Assembly (NCBI GenBank): GCA_032622095.1
Contig: CP136066.1
Location: 98,479,319-98,543,318, forward strand
DNA from: Siphonodentalium dalli
Taxonomy: Eukaryota; Mollusca; Scaphopoda; Gadilida; Siphonodentaliidae
DNA: 64,000 nucleotides
Direction of reading: 5' to 3'
How positions within the stretch are numbered: position 1 is the first letter of the stretch; the number at the start of each line of letters is the position of its first letter. Below the pieces are notes generated by a model, which saw only the letters and a program-made list of their open reading frames with translations, ran no database searches and had not been told where the DNA came from. The position numbers and the translations under genes were made by a program. Shown here one piece after another: positions 10,848 through 20,000 of this stretch.

Positions 10848-12431
10848 TCATTCATCATCCAGTTTGGCGCTTTTCCGTTCCGGGGTGGGCGAACGGTTGT
10901 TGCTGCTCCTTGTTCTCTTCCTTTCGGCCACTCGCGTATCACGAATAATAGAGGCAACCTCCCTCTTCCCTTCCGGGCTCAGATGAAGACCGGACTGGTC
11001 ATCATGTTGAAAGAGGGCTTTAATAACGTGCCCTTCGTCAGTCCAATACAGTTGCCTGGTGTCAATAAACTTCAAGCCCGGTTCTCTCCTGCACAGCTTC
11101 TCCAAGAATAAGTTCATTTGGGCAGCAGTGTCGTTAAAGGCCTTGATTTTGCCCCCTTTTCCTTTCCTGGGCGGTATTGTGCACAAATTTACTGTTGCAT
11201 TTCTGAATTCGTTTCTGATGACAGCAAGACCCTTTGTGTATTCCATAATTACCATATCATAGTCACTATATTGATGAATGATGTCATTTGTCCCGAGATG
11301 CACGAACACTGACTTGATTTCCTTTTTATCAAGCTTTGCTTGGTCGATACTTTCTATCAGTTTTGATACATCGCTCATGTCTGCGCCAGAATAGTTGAAC
11401 ACCCTCATCTCTGGGTCCTTAATTTCTAGGCCGTAGCAATTGCTGGCCCCTAGCACAATTGAATCTGTCCCGACATGAATTTTGGCTTTGGGATTTCCGG
11501 GTGTTGTGTCGCCCACGATTACTGAGTCCTGATCGGTGACAACAACGAACTCGTCTTCCATTGGCAATCGAGTAGCAATCGACGGCTTTTTGAACTCGTT
11601 CTGTCTGCCGTTATCAGCTCTCTTGTCAAAGTCAGGCGCGGCTTTGGTTTGCTCCGATTTACCGTTTTCTGTTTGTCTGCTCGATTTTGGGCATTTGGAC
11701 ATATGCTGGCTCTGCCCATGCGCACCACACTGATCACATTTAACTTGAACACGTTCACCACGTGACTTCCACTTTGGACATACTGGCATGTATTGTTTAT
11801 GACCACTTAAACCACATTGTCTACAAACAACCTCCTGATCACATTGGTATGAGTTGTGTTCATCACTCAGACAGTTTCCACACCTAGGCCGTCTGCTAGC
11901 ATTATCGCATGACTCCCACCTATAATGCAGCGATTCACACCGTGAACACATTTGCTTTGTTTTGTCTGACAACACATACAGATCAAAACTGTCGATCTCG
12001 ATAACATTTGGAATCTCGTCGCAGTCGGTCATCTGAATGTATCGATTTCCATCTTCAATATTAGAATCACCAACAGTCCCTCGCTTCACACTGTCCCCTA
12101 TCACTTTTCCATATTTTGAGAGTTCCTCCACGACTTTAGAATCTCCCATCTCAAAAGGGGCCTCTAACACAGTCACCATAATGACACGCCTTTCAACATC
12201 AACTGGTCTTACACGGCGCCCGAACAACTGTACCCCATCTGTAATCAATTTGGATTTTGAGTCTAGGTCTTTTAGAGTCACTAACCACTCTGTTTTTGTC
12301 AATTGGACTGCTACTATGTTGTCAATGTCAATAACTTCGGAAATCCCTTGCACGATATTTAGGTGAGTTATTCGTCCGAAGAGGCCTCGACGAATGCTAA
12401 CTGTTTTATCTCTGCATAAAGGTTCAGCCAT
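10848..12431 (-). CDS. LINE ORF1: RRM-like region, CCHC zinc knuckles, SGNH-hydrolase-like domain
   Basis: 527 residues from the ATG at 12,431. Residues 40-150 resemble the RRM-like region of ZCCHC3-type proteins (VIMVTVLEAPFEM). Four zinc-knuckle-like motifs follow: C162/C165/H169/C175, C184/C187/H192/C197, C203/C206/H211/C218 and C232/C235 with His residues and C247. The second is a canonical C-x2-C-x4-H-x4-C. Residues 318-498 look like an SGNH/GDSL hydrolase: LGASN (Ser330), SGAD (Gly349), HLGTND (Asn382) and SGLHLSPEG (His483). Esterase-like ORF1 domains are known in CR1-type LINEs. The usual Asp three residues before the catalytic His is Ser480 here. The N-terminal half probably binds the element RNA. 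The C-terminal tail is basic and Ser-rich. Confidence 0.88.
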   Translation of the reverse strand: MAEPLCRDKTVSIRRGLFGRITHLNIVQGISEVIDIDNIVAVQLTKTEWLVTLKDLDSKSKLITDGVQLFGRRVRPVDVERRVIMVTVLEAPFEMGDSKVVEELSKYGKVIGDSVKRGTVGDSNIEDGNRYIQMTDCDEIPNVIEIDSFDLYVLSDKTKQMCSRCESLHYRWESCDNASRRPRCGNCLSDEHNSYQCDQEVVCRQCGLSGHKQYMPVCPKWKSRGERVQVKCDQCGAHGQSQHMSKCPKSSRQTENGKSEQTKAAPDFDKRADNGRQNEFKKPSIATRLPMEDEFVVVTDQDSVIVGDTTPGNPKAKIHVGTDSIVLGASNCYGLEIKDPEMRVFNYSGADMSDVSKLIESIDQAKLDKKEIKSVFVHLGTNDIIHQYSDYDMVIMEYTKGLAVIRNEFRNATVNLCTIPPRKGKGGKIKAFNDTAAQMNLFLEKLCRREPGLKFIDTRQLYWTDEGHVIKALFQHDDQSGLHLSPEGKREVASIIRDTRVAERKRTRSSNNRSPTPERKSAKLDDE

Positions 12432-12619
12432 ACTCACAGTTTACTCGAAAGAGACACAATAGTCCACAATAAAGAGAATATACACTTAGACAAAACAGTT
12501 TTTGTTTTATTTGACATAATTCGCACACACAGAGAAACGCTGATCTACACCTGACGCCATCATTCCCGACCATAGCTAACAGACAAACAGACAGACAAAT
12601 GTCAAAAATATATATTAAA

Positions 12620-12990
12620 CTAGCTGATGTACTCGACTTCGTTCGGGCTAGTTAGGGATTTTTTTTGTGATCGCCTCCATCTGGACAGTACCCAGTATAT
12701 ACAGCGTCTGGCCAAACTATTGTTCAATTGGTCCAGAAACATGCCTATATCAGCACGTTCGAGAACATGGTCCCACATGAAATTGGACCCGTCCATATTG
12801 CTCCCGGGATCGAAGTAGTCCTACACACAATTTTTTAGTCGGATCGGTCAAGGTCCAGAAACATGCCTATGAGCGAGGTCAAGTTGACACGTTAAATACC
12901 AAATTCGAGCAGTGTTAGAGTCTATAACACATACACACATGCATTCATGCATATACACACATACATACAGACAGGTGTTCCAAAATGTAT
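12620..12990 (+). mobile_element. Second copy of the interspersed repeat at 6.5 kb
   Basis: Starts CTAGCTGATGTACTCGACTT, matching the start at 6,509 in the same orientation. It ends in a CACATACA-rich stretch (12,930-12,975) followed by ACAGACAGG. A similar end, with ACAGACAAACAGACAGAC, lies at 12,578-12,597 just outside the LINE 5' end. That suggests 12,565-12,610 is the displaced right end of the copy at 6,509 and the LINE sits inside it. Confidence 0.5.
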
Positions 12991-13262
12991 AACCGATAGC
13001 TACAACAATTCTATGGTAGATAGTTCACGGCCGACCTGATGCATGCATCTTAGTTTTCTTGTTTTCTTTGGCCTTGCAATTCAATGATATGTTAGCATAT
13101 TTTGAAAATGCCATATCCCCAACTTTGCCCACCTACGCGTGGAATACCGCCGTCGCGACTGCTTGTTGTTATTGCTGTTGTTGTAAGTGGTGCTGGGAAA
13201 ATATAATGTATATACATGTGTAACACGACTCTTGTCCACGCTTACCGGAATGTCGGTTAACC

Positions 13263-13572
13263 GGATTAGTAGTTCCAGTGTATAAGAATAAAGGTGACCA
13301 CACATTGCCTGAAAACTATAGACCTATAAGTATACTTAGCTGTCTTGGCAAGTTGTTCACGCGCATCATAAATGCACGACTGACTGATTTTGCAGAGTCG
13401 ACGAATCTCATTACTGTAAACCAGGCTGGATTCAGGAAGAATTTCTCTACCATTGATCATATCTTATGCTTGGATTTTCTCACAAACATCTATCGCAGGG
13501 CAAATCGGAAATTATTTTGCACATTCATCGATTTCAAACAAGCTGTTGATACTGTTTGGCATGACGGACTTA
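13263..13572 (+). pseudogene. Truncated LINE reverse transcriptase fragment
   Basis: The translation carries reverse transcriptase blocks: VVPVYKNKG, ENYRPISILSCLGKLFTRI, NQAGFRKNFSTIDHI and CTFIDFKQAVDTVWHDGL. It stops just past the first catalytic Asp, and there is no YADD box or endonuclease. Sequence similarity to both intact LINEs here is only at motif level, so it represents a third family. The fragment is cut at both ends, and QAVDTVW replaces the usual KAFDTVW-like block. Confidence 0.85.
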
Positions 13573-13589
13573 GACCGGCCCCCAGATGA

Positions 13590-14297
13590 GAAGTGTAGAA
13601 ATTTTTACGCTATCTCCAATTAGTTTTCCAGAAAGTTTTCTATACAATTTTCGTTTTTTGGTATAAAGCCCTCGGTGGTACATAAATTTTTTCAGCATTA
13701 TATACCTGATTCATTGATAATTACACCCACTTCATTCTCTATAGTAAATTCCCGTTGAGTTTATCGCATAATTACATTAGGTCGAGATTTTATCAGTGCA
13801 CCGGAAACGACCCAAAAGTACTTGCGCGCAATGATATTTGTAGTCCGTTGCATAGTAACTACATGTATGGACGCCACTCGCTTCGCACTCGCTTCGCAGT
13901 ACACATTTTTATTTCACTAACGGTATGAAAGCCAATTAAAAGAATAATAAATAAATATCCAAATAAAGACAATGCACCAATGAAATAAACATTCCCAAGC
14001 TGTTTACAGAATATAAATTTGGTCGAATTTGCGACGTTTCTTTACGAAATACACGGCTAAACTTGCACAACTTTTGTGTTTTGTTTTCATTTTTCAATAA
14101 AACTCAGCCTCAAAGCCCCACCCCAGTGCACGCTTTCCACCTTAGACCACCTGATCGTTATCACCTGGTTACCTGCACGCGTATTCGGACAGTGAATCTG
14201 TTTCGGCCCGTTATTTGACAAAATATAGTTCCCTGTTTCAACCGTCTTGTAAATGGCAAATTAAAAAAAAAAAATTAACAATCAATGGCATAATTAT
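13590..14297. other. Gene-free stretch
   Basis: No ORF, RNA gene or clear repeat is recognisable. It contains a short direct repeat (ACTCGCTTCGC twice, at about 13,877-13,899) and an A-rich run near 14,262. Confidence 0.45.
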
Positions 14298-14442
14298 AAG
14301 AAATAATCTCGGTTTCCTAATGTAATTACACAGTTTAAAGGCATATGCCGAATCACAAACCTATAAATCGCGAAGCGATTTATAAGAGTTTGTGATTCGG
14401 CATATGCTGTGTAATTACATTAGGAAACCGAGATTATTTCTT
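14298..14442. mobile_element. 145-bp near-perfect hairpin element
   Basis: Arms 14,298-14,360 and 14,388-14,442 are reverse complements, apart from a 7-nt insertion (TTTAAAG) in the left arm. The centre is itself palindromic (CTATAAATCGC, GAA, GCGATTTATAAG). There is no ORF. It is interpreted as a foldback or MITE insertion. Confidence 0.8.
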
Positions 14443-14812
14443 AAATATCAACATCACAACCACTGATATCCAATAAGCCGAGATATTTTCAAAAACTTAA
14501 AGGGGTACTGTACGCCATTTTCATTAAATTTCCGGTGACAACAACGATCTAATATCGATAATATATAGAAACATAAGTAATTTGAGTCGAAGATGTATTC
14601 TGTAAACGCTCAGGTTAATAGGCTATCTTAAAATTTAATAATTTAAAAGTTAATAATTTGATATAAATTGAATTTATGACTGGAGCCATAAAATGGCGTC
14701 AATTAAATTACGAATATCCGTAATCAAACAAAGTAATTGAGGGATACTGGATTGTTAAACCGATCGCACACACGATCGCTTAAAATATTATGATACGGGG
14801 AGAACACCCAAG

Positions 14813-14861
14813 CACTGTCTGGAATCAGTACGGCTGACTCATGTTTAGACGTTTCCGGTTT
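14813..14861 (+). repeat. 49-bp conserved inverted block, left copy
   Basis: Identical over 49 bp to the reverse complement of 23,525-23,573, while the DNA between each block and its outer 17-bp terminus has diverged beyond recognition. Read on the minus strand it is open and encodes TKPETSKHESAVLIPDS, but the flanking codons differ between the copies. Confidence 0.85.
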
Positions 14862-15253
14862 CGTCGGATCTCGAATTATTGTTGTCGCGGTAGGCACACT
14901 TTTTTGCTTAATAAATACATTATGCGCGGATTTTTGGATTGGCAATGTAGTCAGTTGTTGTTTCTGTATTATTTTGTTTCTATGTACACTGAAAGTCGCT
15001 CGCAAAATGATTTCATACGACGATACGGTCGTGGTTTATGCCAAGTAAAAAGTGAAAAAAAGAAAAAATCGAGAAAAATAAATCATCTAGGATTGTATTC
15101 ACAATGTTTCAGCAAAGCAATTCAACAAATAAAACATCCATCGCGAACTAGGAACCTTCTCTGACACATACGAAGTTCACAAGTGCATTTGCAACCTTCA
15201 CCGAGAGCTTGCAGACAGATGGAAATCTTGACAAGGAAACAAAGTTATATATA

Positions 15254-16999
15254 ATGCTGATGATGGAATTTGTTCATAACACACCTAAGGATATATTCAT
15301 TGCGAAACTCTTGTTTTCAACAAAAGAAAATGAAGCCAAGCTGGAAGAGATGCGCCAGACACTATTTGCTGAAATAAAAAAACTTGTCTCAATTAACCTG
15401 GCACCAGATGCAATATTAAAACGCAGGATCCAAACAAAAGCTTCGGAACCAGTGTCGAAAAAACTCGCCACTGATGTTTACCAACTATTCTTGTGTATCC
15501 TGGATGAGAAGATTGAGCACATAGTACCCCTTTTGAGTGCATCTCGCAATAAAACACAACAAAATGCAAAATGTGCTACTCCGAAAACTCCAGCAGTTAG
15601 TAATAACAACGAAAACGAAACTGATGTGAACACAGACTCCTCTCGTGATATGTATACTAACGTCGAAATGCGTGCAAGCATAACCATTCTCCAACAGGCA
15701 AGAGACACAATGCAGTCTCAAATCGACAATATACAATCAGACATCCAAAGTCGCGTCAGCAAAAATGAGGTATTACTGCAAGACACCATTAACCGTATCG
15801 ATGCATCAGAAAGTGTCTCCTTTGCAAATAAGCTAGCGATCGAACGAATTGAAAGCGAAAAATGTAGCGGTGTCGCAAAACTAAAGGCGGATATTAAAAC
15901 AATAAAACTTGACATTGGAACAATTCTGGACAAGTGTGAGAGTTTCCTAAATCAAAACAACTCAGTAAAAGGATCACTCGCCAGCATAAGTGGTAGAATG
16001 AAAACGTTAGAGGAAGCACAAAATAAACTGAAGTGCACATCGAAATCTTCTCAACCCATTGACCGATGCCAATGTGAGCATCGATGCGCAGAAAATCTTA
16101 GAGCGGACCTTCGTAGTTTTGCCACGCATGTTTACGGCGAACTAAATCGTTTTGCTCATGTCACCTGGTCAACTCTTCACGCCAACAGAACTCAAAACGT
16201 GCCTGATGTGTCCATAATTCAGCAATCTTCTCCAGAAAGTCATGTTGATATACAGCCTGCGAACTCGCCTAATGTTGGGAATACGTCTTCACCCGTGCCC
16301 CGTGCATCCCAATTACACCCTCAAGACGCATCAACCCCAACTTCTTCTAAACCAAATGTCAAGTATTCAGACAACGTTGACAGTGATTGGACGGGAGGTA
16401 ACTCTATTAACGCTACGCACAACTCTCATTCTAGTCGAAAAGTTGACAATAGCCATTCAGCCAGCACACTGGAGAGCGTAGATGTCGATGACTTCAATAA
16501 CCGACCTAGACATGCATCTCCTAGAGATACCACATCTTCTTTCAGCCAGAATCATACGCGAACAGAGGATAGACGTGTTGACAATAATTCAAACCACGAT
16601 AATCGCAGTAACGATTACTACAGATGTGACGATTCGCACGACATGGATTATGTACGTTTTAAACAAAATGAAAACTCACGTCCCATCAGGACGCGGAGAA
16701 TCTTTGTTGGTAATCTGGACACCAAAGTGGACGCCCAAGTTCTCTCAGACTACCTTAGTGAATATAAAATTCGTCACTCAGTAATTCGCATTCTCCGTGG
16801 TGGAAAGTACGATGGTCCCGTCTCGGCACGTATAAATGTTCATGTTCATGATTTTGAAGAAGCCCTGGAGACCGGTTTCTGGCCAGAGTCTGTACTTTGT
16901 AGACCCTGGCTTTCTAAGAGTTCATTCGGCGACAGACGTCCAGCAACAAATAATGTCCGTTTTAACCGTCAGTCAAATCGGTTTGGAGAGGATGCTTGA
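15254..16999 (+). CDS. LINE ORF1: coiled-coil and RRM-like nucleic-acid-binding protein
   Basis: 581 residues from the ATG at 15,254. Residues of about 140-260 form a heptad-like coiled-coil region (rich in I, L, D, E, K, Q). Residues 300-475 are a low-complexity stretch rich in Ser, Asn, His and Asp. Residues 479-552 look like an RRM-type fold (RRIFVGNL, VSARINVHV, EALETGFWPESVLCRPW). Trimerising coiled coil plus RRM is the usual plan of LINE ORF1 proteins that package element RNA. The same frame is open upstream to an ATG at 15,104, interrupted by a single TAG at 15,149, so the ancestral protein may have been about 50 residues longer. The stop lies 65 bp before the ORF2 ATG. Confidence 0.8.
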   Translation: MLMMEFVHNTPKDIFIAKLLFSTKENEAKLEEMRQTLFAEIKKLVSINLAPDAILKRRIQTKASEPVSKKLATDVYQLFLCILDEKIEHIVPLLSASRNKTQQNAKCATPKTPAVSNNNENETDVNTDSSRDMYTNVEMRASITILQQARDTMQSQIDNIQSDIQSRVSKNEVLLQDTINRIDASESVSFANKLAIERIESEKCSGVAKLKADIKTIKLDIGTILDKCESFLNQNNSVKGSLASISGRMKTLEEAQNKLKCTSKSSQPIDRCQCEHRCAENLRADLRSFATHVYGELNRFAHVTWSTLHANRTQNVPDVSIIQQSSPESHVDIQPANSPNVGNTSSPVPRASQLHPQDASTPTSSKPNVKYSDNVDSDWTGGNSINATHNSHSSRKVDNSHSASTLESVDVDDFNNRPRHASPRDTTSSFSQNHTRTEDRRVDNNSNHDNRSNDYYRCDDSHDMDYVRFKQNENSRPIRTRRIFVGNLDTKVDAQVLSDYLSEYKIRHSVIRILRGGKYDGPVSARINVHVHDFEEALETGFWPESVLCRPWLSKSSFGDRRPATNNVRFNRQSNRFGEDA

Positions 17000-17064
17000 T
17001 ATCCCAAATGTTGTAGTAATTTCTTCATTTTCAGATCTACAATATTCCTAATGCATGGCACAAA

Positions 17065-20000
17065 ATGATTCGCACTGATAAACATAGTATTGTGTATAAG
17101 AACTCACACAAACGTAGGTCTTTTGCACTGTCAATTTGTATAGTCGTGATGTTGAATATCGTCACGTGGAACGCCACTGGGGCGATGGGTAGCAGCAGCT
17201 ACATGTCAGATCTACTTGCAAATCAGGAGGTGGACTTTTTTGGAATCAGCGAGCATTGGCTCCACAATCACAATGTACACATACTTGATACTATTAGCAA
17301 CAATTACCGGTACCACGCAGTGTGTGATTTCTCACAGAGACTACCCATGCAGAGGGGGCGTGACAAGGGTGGTGTAGCGATTTTCTGGCACAGAAGGCTG
17401 GATAGCGCTGTCTCAATACTTGACCTAAATGACGATAGACTATGTGGTATTCAATTACAGTTAGATAACTTGCAATACATTTATATTATACAGGTCTATC
17501 TGCCCTCAACGAACTACACAGTCGCATTTTATCGTGACTATTTAAATAAGCTGGACATTACGATTGATTATTACTCATCTATGGGTACAGTTATTGTCAT
17601 GGGTGATTTTAACGGCAATATCCAGAAATCGGATGCCAGAAATCGCAGTTTCAAGAAACTTATCGCACGTAGGAAACTCGTTTCTGTGAATCAGTCTGAT
17701 CCGGTCACACGTTTGGTTGCTACACACATTCCAGCTTCTGCAGCAAGCGATTCAGGCACCACGATCGATCATATATTTATACACAAATCAAATCTGCACC
17801 GTGTAAACGAAATAAGAGTCATCGACGACTCTGCCACTGATTATTCTAACCACCGTCCTATCAAAATGCTCATCGAGCTAGGTAATCACCGCACTCGTCC
17901 AAATTCCGAGCGATGCACTGTCAACTGGAAGAAGTTTTTATCTTCAGAATCTTCAATGGCTGGTTATCAAAATTGTGTCGATGAACTTCTACCCAATAGT
18001 CCCATTACGGACTCTGCTAGTCTTGATAAATATTACTCAGGCATTATCGAAGCTATTAATTCTGCGTCGTCAATCTTCATTCCAAAAAAAATGTACAAAT
18101 CGCACGTTAAACCATACTGGAATGAAAAGCTGAAGGAACTTCATAATCAAATGCGCAACTTCAAACGTATATGGAACGTTGAAGGTCGCCCAAGAGGTCA
18201 GGATCACCTCTCGTATGCCCAATATAAAGCAGCGAAGTGTGCGTTCCGCAAGGAACTACGACATAGCAACTTGAAATTCTTGTCAAGCCAAAACGACCAA
18301 GTTGACAATGCTGCGGAAATCAACCAAGAGCACTTTTTTCGGTTATTTAACCAAAACAAATCTAGAACTAGGGCAACTAATAATAACTTCTTCGAGGTTG
18401 ACAATGCTATGCTCCGTAATCCAGAAGAAATCACAACTGCGTGGGCTGAGTATTATGAACGATTATATTGCCAACTTGAGTCGGACGCATTCGATCATCA
18501 TCATTACGATTATGTCAATAATTCAGTTGAAGACATTGCATCTAACATAAACACACATGGTGTCTCTACCCCACTTGATAAACATATGTTATATCCTATT
18601 TCTATTCAGGAGCTAAAGGAAATTCTCAAGTCAATGAATATGGGGAAAGCTCCTGGTCCGGACATGATATGTTACGAGCACATTGTGTATGGAGGCGAGT
18701 CGTTACATGAACGGTTAGCGTACGTCTTGAACAAAATGCTAGATCTACAACATATACCCGCTATGGCAAAATCTGGCCTGATGTTTTCCCTGTATAAGGG
18801 GGGTGATAAGCCAAAAACTAAATTCGACAGCTACAGGGCAATAACTCTTCTACCAGTTCTGTATAAGACACTAGAAAAAATAATGTTGTCTCGCATGGAA
18901 CGCAATACGCCAAATCTAATTAAAGTTCACCCCCTTCAAAACGGTTTTCAGAAAAATGTCAGTTGTCTTATGTCGTCATATGTATTGCATGAAAGCATGA
19001 ATTTCACAAAAGAACAACAGTCTAAACTATTCGCCTGCTTCTTGGATGTACATAAGGCATTCGACACAGTATGGATCAACGGCTTATTGTTGAAACTACA
19101 CCATCGTGGGTTCCAAGGCAAAATATGGCTCCTCCTAAGAGAGTTTTTGAGTAATATATCATGTGTAGTCAAACATACAGACATTCTGTCTAAGTCAATT
19201 GCGATAAAACAAGGCGCACGGCAAGGGGGTATTTTATCCCCTCTGTTCTATATGTTGTACATAGATGATCTGTTGTATGAACTTGAAGCTTCAAACTTTG
19301 GTTTTCGACTTTTATCCTCCAACTGCTCGTCTCCAACACAAGCTGATGATATGACATTGTTGTCCCTCTCAAGTTACGGCTTACAACGTTTATGCGATAT
19401 ATGCACATCATATAGTCAAAAGTGGCGGTTCATGTATAATCCAAACAAATGTAAAGTCATCGTTTTTAACGAAACTTCTCGCCAGAGTTGCAACACAAGT
19501 AGACGATGGACTGTCGCTGGTAGTACTTTGACCGAAACAGACGAAATCACTCATTTGGGCATACAAGTAAATAAGTACAGCTTTGTCAAAGAATTTGTTG
19601 AAGTCATTGTAGACAAAATCAGGTCAACTTTTTTCCTCTTAAGTAATGCTGGTCTTTATGCCGGAGGGATCACTCCGTCGAGTTGCGCAACTATATACAA
19701 AACGATGGTGCTGCCAAAAGGATTATATGGATCAGAATTTCTGTGTGGCATGTCTGTGTCAGATACTACTTCGCTCGAGAAAATCCACCGATTTTGCTTG
19801 AAACGCATTCAAGGACTGCCTGTAAGGACGAGAACCGATATTGTCCTAGGTCTCATGGGCCTAGGCCCTATTTCCTCTTTTATAGATGCACGAAAACTCA
19901 GTTTGTTTGGTAGCCTTTGTCGCATATCGCCTTCCAAAGTATGCAAGGAAATTTTTGTATCAAGACTTCACATGCATCTTTCTCGTAAATATAATAATCC

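Larger units (their letters stand above)
6821..12560 (-). mobile_element. Near full-length non-LTR retrotransposon (LINE 1 of the window)
   Basis: A minus-strand element with ORF1 (12,431-10,848), a short gap, ORF2 (10,760-7,131), a 3' untranslated region of about 300 bp, and a tetranucleotide tail at 6,821-6,840 (read on the minus strand as repeated TGAT/TTGA). Short tandem-repeat tails instead of poly(A) are known in CR1/L2-like LINEs. Both reading frames are uninterrupted, so the insertion is young or was recently active. The 5' end is placed between ORF1 and about 12,600 and is not precisely defined. No target-site duplication could be recognised. Confidence 0.85.

Noticed and set aside
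14724-15164. 93- and 107-codon frames around the LINE 2 start
   Set aside because: Short, overlapping on opposite strands and without domains, apart from the 49-bp block discussed separately.
15478-15933. Minus-strand open frames opposite LINE 2 ORF1
   Set aside because: Antisense shadows of a clear coding region.
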